Positions 8,124 through 16,729 are shown, counted from the first letter of the stretch. The stretch: 32,527 bases of DNA from JAYVSZ01 sp043774925 (GCA_043774925.1 JAYVSZ010000052.1:1-32527), one strand, 5' to 3'. Numbers and translations are program-made. The notes: generated by a model not told the origin, from the letters alone.

Positions 8124-9506
8124 TTAGTAGTTATCTGCGATATAGCCCGCATTGGCGAAGTTCTCAAAGCGCGTATGCTCGCCAATAAACGTCAGGCGCA
8201 CACGGCCAATTGGGCCGTTACGTTGCTTGCCGATGATGATTTCTGCCGTGCCTTTATCGGGGCTATCGGCGTTGTAAACTTCATCACGGTAAATAAACAG
8301 AATCAAATCTGCATCTTGCTCAATCGCGCCAGATTCACGCAAATCGCTCATTACTGGACGTTTATCTGGACGCTGTTCCACGCTACGATTAAGCTGTGAA
8401 AGCGCCACCACAGGCACGTCTAACTCCTTGGCCAAGGCTTTTAGTGAGCGAGAGATTTCAGAAATTTCCGTCGCGCGATTTTCGCCTTGGCGTCCCGCAG
8501 GTGCAGACATCAATTGTAGGTAATCGACCACAATTAAGCCAAGCTTGCCGCACTGGCGATGTAGGCGTCGCGCCCTCGCCCGCACGTCAAAGCTGCTTAA
8601 ACCTGCGCCTTCATCAATAAAAATAGGCGCCTCATTCAAGCGGCCAAGCGCTGTGGTGAGCTTTTCCCAATCTTCATCTTCCAAGCGCCCAGTGCGCATG
8701 CGATGCTGATCTAAGCGCCCTACCGAGCCTATCATCCGCATGGCAAGCTGTGTGGAGGCCATTTCCATTGAAAATACAGCGACTGGCAAGCCAGTATCTA
8801 GCGCCACATTCTCCGCCACATTAAGCGAAAATGCGGTTTTACCCATAGAAGGCCGCCCAGCTACGATAATCAAATCGCCACCCTGAAAGCCAGAAGTCAT
8901 TGAATCTAAATCAGAAAAACCCGTGGGAATACCCGTCACATCACTAGGATTATCACGCGAAAACAGCATGTCGATGCGCTCTGCCACTTGCGGCAGCAAT
9001 TCTTTAATATCTTGAAAGCCTTGCGATTTACGATTACCGCCTTCAGCAATTTGGAAAATCTTGGCTTCAGCTTCATCTAAAAGCTGCTGCGCGTCTCGCC
9101 CATTCGGGCTGTAGGCGCTTTCGGCAATGCCGCTACCCACCACCACCAGCTTACGCATTACCGCGCGTTCACGCACAATTTCGGCATAACGGCGAATATT
9201 AGCTGCGGTTGGCGTGTTTTGCGCTAGAGCGCCCAAGTAGGCAATACCACCAATCTGCGAAAGCTCAGCCGATCTTTCGAGCGATTCCGCGACTGTCACA
9301 ATATCTGCAGGGCGATTATGCTCAATCAGCTTGCCAATATGCTCGTAAATGGTTTTGTGATCATGCTGATAAAAATCTTGCGCGCTTAAAATATCGGCAA
9401 TTTTATCTAGCGCCTCGTTCTCCAGCAACAGCCCGCCAAGCACCGATTGCTCGGCCTCGATGGAGTGTGGGGGAAGTTTTAGCGATTCTAATTGTTCGTC
9501 AGCCAT
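8124..9506 (-). CDS. dnaB: Replicative DNA helicase DnaB
   Basis: Hexameric 5'-3' helicase of the replication fork. The N-terminal primase-interacting domain starts PPHSIEAEQSVLGGLL (12-27). The RecA-like domain has Walker A GRPSMGKTA (217-225), and the later block VVALSQLNRSVEQRPDKRP with DLRESGAIEQDAD is characteristic. 460 aa, no intein. It is first in a dnaB-alr-radA series. A TATAAT (9514-9519, complement) sits only 7 nt before the ATG and no Shine-Dalgarno is visible, so one transcript could be nearly leaderless. It is separated from the ribosomal operon by a terminator. Confidence 0.97.
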   Translation of the reverse strand: MADEQLESLKLPPHSIEAEQSVLGGLLLENEALDKIADILSAQDFYQHDHKTIYEHIGKLIEHNRPADIVTVAESLERSAELSQIGGIAYLGALAQNTPTAANIRRYAEIVRERAVMRKLVVVGSGIAESAYSPNGRDAQQLLDEAEAKIFQIAEGGNRKSQGFQDIKELLPQVAERIDMLFSRDNPSDVTGIPTGFSDLDSMTSGFQGGDLIIVAGRPSMGKTAFSLNVAENVALDTGLPVAVFSMEMASTQLAMRMIGSVGRLDQHRMRTGRLEDEDWEKLTTALGRLNEAPIFIDEGAGLSSFDVRARARRLHRQCGKLGLIVVDYLQLMSAPAGRQGENRATEISEISRSLKALAKELDVPVVALSQLNRSVEQRPDKRPVMSDLRESGAIEQDADLILFIYRDEVYNADSPDKGTAEIIIGKQRNGPIGRVRLTFIGEHTRFENFANAGYIADNY

Positions 9507-9513
9507 GGCTACG

Positions 9514-9519
9514 ATTATA
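9514..9519 (-). promoter_or_regulatory. Candidate -10 box very close to dnaB ATG
   Basis: TATAAT on the minus strand ends 7 nt before the dnaB ATG. At 17 nt spacing there is no good -35 (the position is within the T-tract of the rplI terminator). If used, transcription would start at or just before the start codon. Low confidence because such hexamers are common in A/T-rich spacers. Confidence 0.35.
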
Positions 9520-9534
9520 GCTTATATGCTAAAT

Positions 9535-9563
9535 AAAAAAGGCTACCGAAGTAGCCTTTTTTT
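9535..9563. terminator. Bidirectional Rho-independent terminator between rplI and dnaB
   Basis: The stem GGCTAC/GTAGCC has a four-base loop and is flanked by A6 on one side and T7 on the other, so it works in either direction. Read with the rplI transcript (minus strand) the loop is C(UUCG)G, the very stable tetraloop. It closes the rpsF-priB-rpsR-rplI operon, 25 nt after rplI. Confidence 0.9.
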
Positions 9564-9587
9564 GCTGCCTATTTAACGTGCGCTAAC

Positions 9588-10037
9588 TTAGGCTTCTGCA
9601 ACCACTGACACGGCAATATCGACGACCACGTCATGATGTAATGCAACACTCACTGGGAACTCGCCAATTGTTTTTAGCGGGCCAGTAGGCATGCGAATTT
9701 CTGACTTAACCACTTGATGACCAGCCGCTACCAAGCCTTCTGCGATATCGCCATTGGTAACAGAACCAAATAAACGACCATCTACGCCGGCTTTTTGCGC
9801 CACGGTTAATACAAAACCAGCTAACTTTTCGCTGCGTGCTTTTGCAACCACTAAAATGTCTGCTTGTTGTTTTTCAAGTTCTGCACGACGTGCTGCAAAT
9901 TCAGCTTTGTTCGCCTCTGTAGCGCGTTTTGCTTTGCCTTGTGGCACTAAAAAGTTGCGGCCAAAGCCATCTTTAACTTTAACGATATCGCCAAGGTTAC
10001 CAAGATTAGCCACTTTTTCTAATAAAATTACTTGCAT
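9588..10037 (-). CDS. rplI: 50S ribosomal protein bL9
   Basis: Binds 23S rRNA near the L1 stalk. The N-terminal domain MQVILLEKVANLGNLGDIVKV with GFGRNFLVPQGKA is unmistakable. A helical linker rich in Lys/Glu/Ala (about residues 41-75) leads to the C-terminal domain with VDGRLFGSVTNGDIA. 149 aa is usual. An AGGAG Shine-Dalgarno lies before the ATG. Last gene of the rpsF operon, 12 nt after rpsR. Confidence 0.97.
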   Translation of the reverse strand: MQVILLEKVANLGNLGDIVKVKDGFGRNFLVPQGKAKRATEANKAEFAARRAELEKQQADILVVAKARSEKLAGFVLTVAQKAGVDGRLFGSVTNGDIAEGLVAAGHQVVKSEIRMPTGPLKTIGEFPVSVALHHDVVVDIAVSVVAEA

Positions 10038-10049
10038 AGCGTTCTCCTA

Positions 10050-10283
10050 TTATCCTGGGTGTTTGTCGGTATATGGTAACAATGCCAAGAAGCGTGCGCG
10101 TTTTACCGCAGACGTTAATTGACGTTGATATTTGGCTTTTGTGCCAGTCATACGGGCTGGAATAATTTTTGCGTTTTCTGAAATAAAATCTTTCAGTAAA
10201 TCCACGTCTTTGTAATCGACTTCTTTAATGCCTTCTGCACTGAAACGGCAGTAACGGCGGCGTTTGTACATTTCTCTTGCCAT
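10050..10283 (-). CDS. rpsR: 30S ribosomal protein bS18
   Basis: 77-residue small-subunit protein that pairs with bS6. The sequence YCRFSAEGIKEVDYKDVDLL, the KDFISENAKIIPARMTGT block and RQLTSAVKRARFLALLPY are typical. Its Shine-Dalgarno AGGAG begins inside the priB stop codon (TAGGAG), a compact arrangement that favours coupled translation. Confidence 0.97.
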   Translation of the reverse strand: MAREMYKRRRYCRFSAEGIKEVDYKDVDLLKDFISENAKIIPARMTGTKAKYQRQLTSAVKRARFLALLPYTDKHPG

Positions 10284-10292
10284 TTTAAACTC

Positions 10293-10583
10293 CTAATTTT
10301 CTATTATTTCAATCTTCAATACATGCAATACCAGTTGTGTGCTTTTTGCGCTACGTTTGGCTAAAAAGCCTGCAACGTTAATGTTTGCGCCTAGTGTAAT
10401 GTTACTTTTTGCTAAATCGCCCATGGCAACCGCATTGACTGAACATTGTACTTTGCGCTTTAAACCCGCTTCGATATGCTCAGAAACATGATTTATCACA
10501 AAACTCAACAACGGCAACCCTGCTGGTGTGTAGCGCAGAGGTTCTATTTGAACAACTTGCCCACTCAACACTAGCTTATTCAC
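10293..10583 (-). CDS. priB: Primosomal replication protein N (PriB)
   Basis: Small OB-fold single-stranded-DNA-binding protein of the PriA replication-restart primosome. The sequence NKLVLSGQVVQIEPLRYTPAGLPLLSF and a basic, SSB-like middle match the PriB family; 96 aa is usual. It starts with GTG directly after the rpsF TAA with no spacer, so it is probably translated by coupling. Position between rpsF and rpsR is the conserved beta/gammaproteobacterial location. Confidence 0.9.
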   Translation of the reverse strand: MNKLVLSGQVVQIEPLRYTPAGLPLLSFVINHVSEHIEAGLKRKVQCSVNAVAMGDLAKSNITLGANINVAGFLAKRSAKSTQLVLHVLKIEIIEN

Positions 10584-10979
10584 TTATGCTGCTGCAACCT
10601 CTTCAGCCACTACTGGTGCGGCTGCTGGCGCCGCTGATTCGCTCAATACTGATCTAGATTTCTCTTCTTTCATCATTGGGCTAGGCGCAGTGACAGCAGT
10701 TTTAGTACCCATGGTTAAATGGCGCAAAACAGCATCGTTAAATTTAAAGCCATGCTCAAGCTCATCAAGCACAGCTTGATTACACTCAATGTTCATTAGC
10801 ACGTAATGCGCTTTGTGGATTTTTTGGATTGGATAAGCAAGTTGACGACGACCCCAGTCTTCTAAGCGGTGCATAGTGCCGCCGCCAGCTGTGATCTGTG
10901 TGCGATAGCGCTCAATCATTGCAGGCACTTGCTCGCTTTGATCAGGATGCACGATAAATACTACTTCGTAATGACGCAT
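10584..10979 (-). CDS. rpsF: 30S ribosomal protein bS6
   Basis: Small-subunit protein that binds bS18 and 16S rRNA. The true N-terminus is MRHYEVVFIVHPDQSEQVPAM, so I use the ATG at 10979 (131 aa), preceded by AAAGGAG. The longer frame from 11087 would run through the promoter and leader. The block GRRQLAYPIQKIHKAHYVLMN is diagnostic. The C-terminal 30 residues are Ala/Pro/Glu-rich, as is common in betaproteobacteria. First gene of the operon. Confidence 0.96.
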   Translation of the reverse strand: MRHYEVVFIVHPDQSEQVPAMIERYRTQITAGGGTMHRLEDWGRRQLAYPIQKIHKAHYVLMNIECNQAVLDELEHGFKFNDAVLRHLTMGTKTAVTAPSPMMKEEKSRSVLSESAAPAAAPVVAEEVAAA

Positions 10980-11095
10980 GAAATCTCCTTTTGGGTGAGT
11001 GCCACCTAACTCAATACCAGCCATTATTGGCTGTTCTGTAGTGTGGCAAGGTTGTAAAGCTGGCGCATTATAATGGATTATGCTCAATAAATCAA
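10980..11095 (-). promoter_or_regulatory. rpsF operon promoter and structured leader
   Basis: On the minus strand TTGATT (11090-11095) and TATAAT (11067-11072) are separated by 17 nt, a near-consensus sigma70 promoter. The leader of about 80 nt contains two short hairpins: CAGCCA-ATAA-TGGCTG (11018-11033) and GGTG-N5-CACC (10994-11006), the second just before the AAAGGAG. The operon of bS6/bS18 is often autoregulated through its leader. I could not show the known S6:S18 binding motif here. Confidence 0.8.
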
Positions 11096-11120
11096 AGGCG
11101 TTGTATGTTATACATTAAAT

Positions 11121-11148
11121 CTATGTAATAAAAACTATGTAATAAAAA
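11121..11148 (+). repeat. Two perfect 14-nt tandem copies
   Basis: CTATGTAATAAAAA occurs twice head to tail (11121-11134 and 11135-11148), between the rpsF promoter and the permease terminator. It is probably a slippage product and has no visible function. Confidence 0.85.
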
Positions 11149-11172
11149 AACGCCGCAAGTGATGCGGCGTTT
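11148..11172. terminator. Rho-independent terminator after the permease
   Basis: The stem CGCCGCA-AGTGA-TGCGGCG is flanked by A-runs on the left, which are T-runs on the minus strand. It is 24 nt beyond the second stop codon (11196) of the interrupted permease but nearly 170 nt beyond the premature TGA. That placement fits the longer reading frame as the ancestral gene. Confidence 0.88.
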
Positions 11173-11195
11173 AATTAAATGTTAGCAACAACGGT

Positions 11196-12572
11196 TTAGT
11201 GCGCGCGGCGCACTGCGCCTAGCAGCAAGGGAACCGCACCAAGCACCAAGCCGCCAATGCCGACGATTAAGGTAATTCTATCGAAAGTTGGGATGCTGTA
11301 AATGCCAATGAATGCCATGAATGCGGCTGCTAGCAATGGTCAGATTACGTAAGAAAAACCCACAGCAAAGCCCTCTTTAAATTTGCCACGGTAGTGCCAC
11401 ACGCAAGCAAAGCCCGCCAAGCCCATGTAAAAGCAGATTTGCAGGCCGATAGCTAAGATAGAACTTTGTAAAATCGCACTCACGGATGGCATGTAAGACG
11501 AGCTAAACAGTAGCGCAACACCTAAGCCCCAAATCACCAAAGTAGCCACCCATGGCGTTTGCCATTCTGGATGAATTTTGGCGTAGCGCGGGTGCAGCAT
11601 GTTGTCGCGCGCCATGGCGAACATACTGCGACTAAATTGCAGAATCTGCGTTTCAATCGTACCGACTGTGCTTAAAATAGTGGATAAAACAGCAAGGTAG
11701 CTCCAAGGTTTCGGGAATAATTTATCGGCGATTGCATATAAAACGTTGGTATTTGCTTTTGCAATTTCATCATCCGAAAGCACAATAAGCACGACGATCA
11801 TCATAATCACAAAAAATAAAATCAAGTTTACCATCGCCCAAAACGCACCTTGGCTAGAGGGCTGCGGTGTGCCTTCTTTAGTTTCTTCGCCTAGGTTCAT
11901 GGTGACATCCCAGCCCCAGTAAAAGAAAATGGCGGTCAACGCACCAGTAGCAAACAATTGCGGCGTGAACGAGAATGGTGAAAACCAAGCCCAAGTAGGC
12001 GCATGCGCGGGTTGACCCCAGTATTGCACAAACGCCGCGACGATTAAAGCGACCACAATCACGGTCTCCACCACCGTCAGAATAAGCTGCGCGTAACTGG
12101 CGTGTTTAATGCCTTTAGTCACGACGATGGTGATGAGTGTGAGCCATATTGCAGCGGTAAACGTCACCCAGCTGGTATTTTCTACCAAACCTGTCGCGCC
12201 AAACATATTTTGAATGACCAATAAAGTGGATGTTGCCGCTGGAATGGTGGCGGAAACCATAAACACGATAGAAGCCACCAATAAGCCCCAGCCGGCAAAA
12301 AAGCCCCAATTTTTACCAAACACATGCCCCACCCAAGCGTAAGTTGCGCCCGCATTGGGGTTAATTTTGTTAAGATGCGTAAACGCCAACATAATGCCGA
12401 ACATAATCAGGCCGCAATACAAAATACTACCAACTGACAATGTGCCAACAGCCGCCACAATAGCTGCCGTGGTGACTGCAACACTGAATGCGGGTGCGGT
12501 GCCTGCAATGCCCATCACGGCTGATTCAAACGTACCTAATGACCCTTTGGCTAACCCTGCTGCTTCTGACAT
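11196..12572 (-). pseudogene. APC-superfamily amino-acid permease with one in-frame TGA
   Basis: Inner-membrane amino-acid/polyamine transporter-like protein with many hydrophobic helices. The first-helix region is FESAVMGIAGTAPAFSVA, and NPNAGATYAWVG is typical of APC permeases. I start at the ATG at 12572 (GGAGAAAC before it) instead of the upstream frame start at 12635. The frame is open for 410 codons, meets TGA at 11340-11342, then stays open in the same frame for 47 hydrophobic codons (starting PLLAAAF, ending VRRAH) to TAA at 11196. The 458-position protein is then full length. One G-to-A change in a TGG Trp codon explains it. The truncated 410-aa product would lack the last helix or two and may or may not work. 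Substrate unknown. Confidence 0.82.
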
Positions 12573-12669
12573 GAGTTTCTCCCTTTTTGGTATAAATAGT
12601 TTATGTTGTTTAATGACGCAATAAAAATATAGCATAGCACGCGCTAGTCGCGGTGCAATAATGGCGGTT

Positions 12670-12924
12670 TTATTGCTTAATTTTAAGAAACAATACTAAG
12701 GATGACAAAACCAAAGTAATAGCGTTAGCGATTATAATTGGCCAATTGCCGAGCAACAGGCCGTAAACCAGCCACAAAGCCACGCCCAGCGTAAATGCCG
12801 CGTACATGGGTAATGAAATGCCAGATAAATCGCGCGTTTTGTAAGACTGGTAGGCTTGAGGTACAAAAGCGATTGTTGTCAATGTTGCTGCAGCGCCACC
12901 AATCAGGTTTTCTAATGCCATCAT
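12670..12924 (-). CDS. SemiSWEET-type small sugar transporter
   Basis: 84-residue protein with three membrane helices, one triple-helix bundle of the SWEET/PQ-loop (MtN3) family; such proteins work as dimers moving sugars by facilitated diffusion. The PQ motif is in AFVPQAYQSYKTRDLSGISLP (about residues 20-40), followed by GVALWLVYG and a conserved asparagine in IIIANAITL. An AAGGCG element precedes the start (two adjacent ATGs). It lies 28 nt after the DUF2721 gene and likely shares the uvrB transcript. Substrate not determinable. Confidence 0.87.
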   Translation of the reverse strand: MMALENLIGGAAATLTTIAFVPQAYQSYKTRDLSGISLPMYAAFTLGVALWLVYGLLLGNWPIIIANAITLVLSSLVLFLKIKQ

Positions 12925-12952
12925 TCGCCTTAAAAATTATTAACTAATTCTA

Positions 12953-13414
12953 TTATTTAAGTTTTTTTGTAAGCTCAAACGTATGCTTAGAAAGATGAAT
13001 CTCGCGCAAAAAACAGCCCAAGCCAACAATTAGACTTAGCATTGCCAAAATGAATAGTTGCGAAACCAGCCAAGACGAATCCCAACGAATTGCCGAGCCT
13101 AAAAACAACATGCCAATGACCACCGAAATAAGCAGTAGCGTTATGGTGCAAAGTGTAATCGCCCACTGCACCCAGCCTGCACGACACGATAAAATATACA
13201 ATTCTTGACTGTAATTTGCACAACTAGGGTTTTCTGCCTGCGCTTGCGGCGAGTCACACTTTTCATTTAAATTGCGAAATCGATCGACCACGCGCCCCAA
13301 ACGACCAGTTAAAACACCCAATAACGCACTCACGCCCATCAATAAAAACACGGGCGCAATCGCTAGCTGAATGACTTCAGACGCTGTGGTAACACTATGA
13401 ATGGCACTTTGCAT
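12953..13414 (-). CDS. DUF2721-family membrane protein
   Basis: 153-residue integral membrane protein of unknown function. The opening VIQLAIAPVFLLMGVSALL and the following TGRLGRVVDRFR loop are typical of DUF2721. Two more helices lie at about 78-100 and 112-135. AAGGA stands before the ATG. It lies 18 nt after uvrB and 28 nt before SemiSWEET, so the three may be cotranscribed. No link to DNA repair is implied by the family. Confidence 0.8.
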   Translation of the reverse strand: MQSAIHSVTTASEVIQLAIAPVFLLMGVSALLGVLTGRLGRVVDRFRNLNEKCDSPQAQAENPSCANYSQELYILSCRAGWVQWAITLCTITLLLISVVIGMLFLGSAIRWDSSWLVSQLFILAMLSLIVGLGCFLREIHLSKHTFELTKKLK

Positions 13415-13432
13415 ATCATTTCCTTTTTACAA

Positions 13433-15481
13433 TTATTCTTTCAAATCAGGCACATCTGTACCGTAAAACTTGGCTTTGAATTTTTTAAGTTGGTCTCTAA
13501 AATCAGCCGCCTTTTCAAACTCTAAGTTTTTCGCCGCTTCGTGCATGGCCTTTTCTAGGCGCTTCATTTCTTTCAGCAATTGCTTTTCGCTCAAACTTTC
13601 GTATTGCGCTTGGTCTTGCGCCGCTTTGCGCTCGCGCTTGCCTTCCTCCACATCATAAACGCCGTCAATCATGTCTTTCACGCCTTTGACAATGCCTTTT
13701 GGCGTGATGTTATGCATCAAGTTAAAAGCGGTTTGAATGCCTCTACGGCGGTTGGTTTCGTCAATCGCCGCCTTCATGCTGCGCGTGATTTTGTTGCCGT
13801 AAAAAATCACTTTGCCGTTTAAATTGCGCGCAGCGCGTCCTGCGGTTTGAATCAAACTACGTTCCGAGCGCAAAAAACCTTCTTTATCTGCATCTAACAC
13901 CGCCACCAGCGAAACCTCGGGAATGTCCAAACCTTCGCGTAGCAAGTTAATGCCCACCAGCACATCAAATTCACCCAGCCGTAAATCGCGAATAATCTCG
14001 ACACGCTCGACGGTATCAATATCAGAGTGTAGATAACGCACTTTTACGCCGTGTTCGGCCAAATAATCGGTTAAATCTTCTGCCATGCGTTTAGTTAAAG
14101 TGGTCGCCAGCACGCGCTCGCCCACGGCGGTGCGCAACTTAATTTCACCAAGCAAATCATCCACTTGCGTATCGGCGGGCTTTACGGTAATTTCTGGGTC
14201 AATCAAGCCGGTCGGGCGCGCAATCATCTCTACCACTTGTTGCTGATGCTCCGCCTCGTAAGCTGATGGCGTGGCGGAAATAAACACCGTTTGCCGCATA
14301 ATGCGCTCAAATTCCTCAAACTTGAGCGGGCGATTATCCAGCGCAGAAGGCAAGCGCCAGCCGTAATCGACCAAATTAGTTTTGCGTGACCAATCGCCTT
14401 TGTACATCGCGCCAATTTGCGGCACTGTGACGTGGCTTTCGTCGATAATCATCAGCGCGTTATCGGGCAAATAATCAATCAGCGTCGGCGGCGGATCGCC
14501 TGGATTGCGACCCGAAAGATGGCGCGAATAATTCTCGATGCCTTTGCAAAAGCCAATTTCGTTGAGCATTTCCAAATCAAAACGCGTGCGCTGCTCAATG
14601 CGCTGCGCCTCCACCAGTTTGTTTTCTTTAATATAATAAGCCGTGCGGTCGCGCAACTCAGCTTTTATCGTCTCAACAGCACGCACTGTGGTTTCACGCG
14701 TTGTTACGTAATGACTTGAAGGATAGATTGTAAATCGTTGAATTTTATTAAATATTTGTCCAGTTAGCGGGTCAAATAAAGTGATAGATTCCACTTCGTC
14801 ATCAAACAAACTCACACGCACTGCAGTCTCGTTATTTTCCGCAGGAAAAATATCAATCACATCGCCACGCACACGAAAACACCCACGGCTAAAATCAAAA
14901 TCATTGCGGTCGTATTGCATGCCAATCAGCCGCAATATCGCGTCACGCTGGCTCATTTTGTCGCCCTGCTTTAGGTGCAACACCATGCCGTGATAATCTT
15001 GCGGGTCGCCAATACCATAAATCGCGGAAACTGAGGCGACGATAATGCTGTCTTCTCGCTCTAGTAGGGCTTTGGTGGCCGAAAGCCGCATCTGCTCGAT
15101 ATGTTCGTTAATGCTGGAATCTTTTTCGATAAATAAATCGCGTGAAGGCACATAGGCCTCAGGCTGATAGTAATCGTAATAGGAAACAAAGTATTCCACA
15201 GAATTGTTGGGGAAAAACTCGCGGAATTCTGAATATAATTGTGCTGCCAGTGTTTTATTCGGTGCCATGACAATGGCTGGGCGACCAAGCTGCGCAATGA
15301 CATTGGCCATGGTGAAAGTTTTGCCTGAACCCGTCACCCCAAGCAGTGTTTGAAACTTCAGCCCATCATCAACACCCTGCTTTAACTTTACAATCGCCTG
15401 CGGCTGATCACCAGCGGGCGCAAACGGCTGAAAAAGCTGATATTTACTATTAGGATAGGTAACGAACACGTTTTTAACCAA
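13433..15481 (-). CDS. uvrB: Excinuclease ABC subunit B
   Basis: DNA-damage-verification helicase of nucleotide excision repair; binds UvrA, then UvrC. Walker A is GVTGSGKT (48-55). The damage-probing beta-hairpin region is VSYYDYYQPEAYVPSRD, followed by the helicase motifs DESHVT and QTAGRAARN. The C-terminal UVR domain AAKNLEFEKAADFRDQL contacts UvrC. 682 aa as drawn. The start is uncertain: the frame opens with TTG at 15481 directly after an in-frame TAA, and a GTG four codons later (15469) is an equal candidate; neither has a clear Shine-Dalgarno. I saw no LexA-type box upstream. Confidence 0.97.
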   Translation of the reverse strand: MVKNVFVTYPNSKYQLFQPFAPAGDQPQAIVKLKQGVDDGLKFQTLLGVTGSGKTFTMANVIAQLGRPAIVMAPNKTLAAQLYSEFREFFPNNSVEYFVSYYDYYQPEAYVPSRDLFIEKDSSINEHIEQMRLSATKALLEREDSIIVASVSAIYGIGDPQDYHGMVLHLKQGDKMSQRDAILRLIGMQYDRNDFDFSRGCFRVRGDVIDIFPAENNETAVRVSLFDDEVESITLFDPLTGQIFNKIQRFTIYPSSHYVTTRETTVRAVETIKAELRDRTAYYIKENKLVEAQRIEQRTRFDLEMLNEIGFCKGIENYSRHLSGRNPGDPPPTLIDYLPDNALMIIDESHVTVPQIGAMYKGDWSRKTNLVDYGWRLPSALDNRPLKFEEFERIMRQTVFISATPSAYEAEHQQQVVEMIARPTGLIDPEITVKPADTQVDDLLGEIKLRTAVGERVLATTLTKRMAEDLTDYLAEHGVKVRYLHSDIDTVERVEIIRDLRLGEFDVLVGINLLREGLDIPEVSLVAVLDADKEGFLRSERSLIQTAGRAARNLNGKVIFYGNKITRSMKAAIDETNRRRGIQTAFNLMHNITPKGIVKGVKDMIDGVYDVEEGKRERKAAQDQAQYESLSEKQLLKEMKRLEKAMHEAAKNLEFEKAADFRDQLKKFKAKFYGTDVPDLKE

Positions 15482-15503
15482 TTAAATGACCGATAATTCT
15501 AGC

Positions 15504-15546
15504 AGGCTTTTCTTTTAAGACTTTTCTTTTTAGGCTTTTCTTTTTT
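15504..15546 (+). repeat. Three 14-nt polypyrimidine tandem copies upstream of uvrB
   Basis: The units AGGCTTTTCTTTTA, AGACTTTTCTTTTT and AGGCTTTTCTTTTT follow each other without spacers between the divergent uvrB and protease genes. On the uvrB strand the tract is all purine apart from the repeat joints. It could be an A-tract-like upstream element or simple slippage. Confidence 0.75.
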
Positions 15547-15568
15547 AATATGCAAGTAATTTGCTGGC

Positions 15569-15587
15569 GAACTTTGTGCAAAAGTTC
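15569..15587. promoter_or_regulatory. 7-bp inverted repeat upstream of the protease gene
   Basis: GAACTTT-GTGCA-AAAGTTC is a perfect dyad about 40 nt before the protease ATG. It lacks a T-run directly after it, so an operator is more plausible than a terminator. No regulator can be named. Confidence 0.4.
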
Positions 15588-15628
15588 AAGTCATTATCTT
15601 TAGAATTAAACTTAATTAGGGGATTTTA

Positions 15629-16642
15629 ATGCGTTTTTTAATACTTGTGGTCGCACTATTTTCGGCCACTCAAGCTGTTTTTGCAGAAACTAATCAAAAG
15701 CTCTTTGAAGCCTACTACACTGTCGTGATGATTCGCGGCTACAACGCCACTGGCGGCTTATCTTATGGCTCTGGCGTGGTGGTAGGCAAAGATGAAGTCA
15801 TTACGAATTGCCACGTGTTTCGCTCCACTAAAGAGCCATGGATTTCTCGCGGAGAAGACACTTACGCCATTACTTCTGTTAAAGCCGACGTTTGGCATGA
15901 TTTGTGTTTAGTCAACACAGCGCCGTTGCCGTTTAAACCGGCACAAATTGGCAGTAGTGCTTCGTTAAAACGCGGGCAAGAAATTGTCGCGTTTGGTCAT
16001 TCTAATGGTGTGCCTGCGCCACTCACCTCCACGGGCAATGTAAAAGCCTTGTTTAACGATTCGCCAGGCAAGGTGATTCGCAGCACGGCGCAATTTAGAA
16101 TGGGTGCCAGCGGCAGTGGTTTGTTCGATTTGGATGGAAAACTGGTAGGCATCAATACCTTTAAAACTGCAGGTACAGGTGGCAGCATTTACTTTGCGCT
16201 GCCTATTGAGTGGCTAGATAAGTTGGAAAAGCAAACAGAAATCAGCACATTCCCCATCACAGGTAAAGCATTATGGGAAGAAGATGAAGATAAAAAACCA
16301 TACTATATGCAAGCCGCCGTACCGGAGTCGCGCGAAGATTGGGCAAAGCTGGAAGAAGTAGCCAGCAGATGGACGAAAGCTGAACCTAACAATACAGAGG
16401 CTTGGGTTAACTTGGGCTTGGCTGATGAACATATTGGTCGTATTGAAGCGGCAGAGGCTGCTTATAAACATGCGGCTGAGGTGGACAGTAGCAACTTTGA
16501 AGCTTTAGTAAAGGTTGGCACGCTCGCCAAAGTCCGCGGTGACGTGGCTGAAGTGCATCGCGTGCAGATCGCATTAACCAATATCGACAAAGGCTTGGGC
16601 GCTGAATACAGCACACTGTTGGGCTGCGACAAAGAATGTTGA
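15629..16642 (+). CDS. Secreted trypsin-like serine protease with C-terminal TPRs
   Basis: The signal peptide (residues 1-19, ending QAVFA) sends it to the periplasm or envelope. The chymotrypsin-fold triad is visible: His62 in TNCHVF, Asp91 in WHDLCLV and Ser161 in GASGSGLFD. The S1C/HtrA-like core ends near residue 200. Instead of PDZ domains it carries about two tetratricopeptide repeats (around 245-315, NNTEAWVNLGLADEHIGRIEAAEAAY and the next block), and a short Cys-containing tail. TPRs suggest a protein partner or substrate adaptor. AGGGG precedes the ATG. It stands alone between uvrB and the aminotransferase. Target unknown. Confidence 0.85.
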   Translation: MRFLILVVALFSATQAVFAETNQKLFEAYYTVVMIRGYNATGGLSYGSGVVVGKDEVITNCHVFRSTKEPWISRGEDTYAITSVKADVWHDLCLVNTAPLPFKPAQIGSSASLKRGQEIVAFGHSNGVPAPLTSTGNVKALFNDSPGKVIRSTAQFRMGASGSGLFDLDGKLVGINTFKTAGTGGSIYFALPIEWLDKLEKQTEISTFPITGKALWEEDEDKKPYYMQAAVPESREDWAKLEEVASRWTKAEPNNTEAWVNLGLADEHIGRIEAAEAAYKHAAEVDSSNFEALVKVGTLAKVRGDVAEVHRVQIALTNIDKGLGAEYSTLLGCDKEC

Positions 16643-16729
16643 TAACAACATTAAAAACAGGGTGATATTCCTATACGCGCTAAATATGCGTAAAATAACG
16701 GTTTATTTTGCATGTTTTAGGAAATCGCC

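Noticed and set aside
11340..11342. Selenocysteine codon in the permease
   Set aside because: APC permeases are not selenoproteins, the site suits a membrane Trp, and I see no strong hairpin just downstream. A point mutation or error is simpler.
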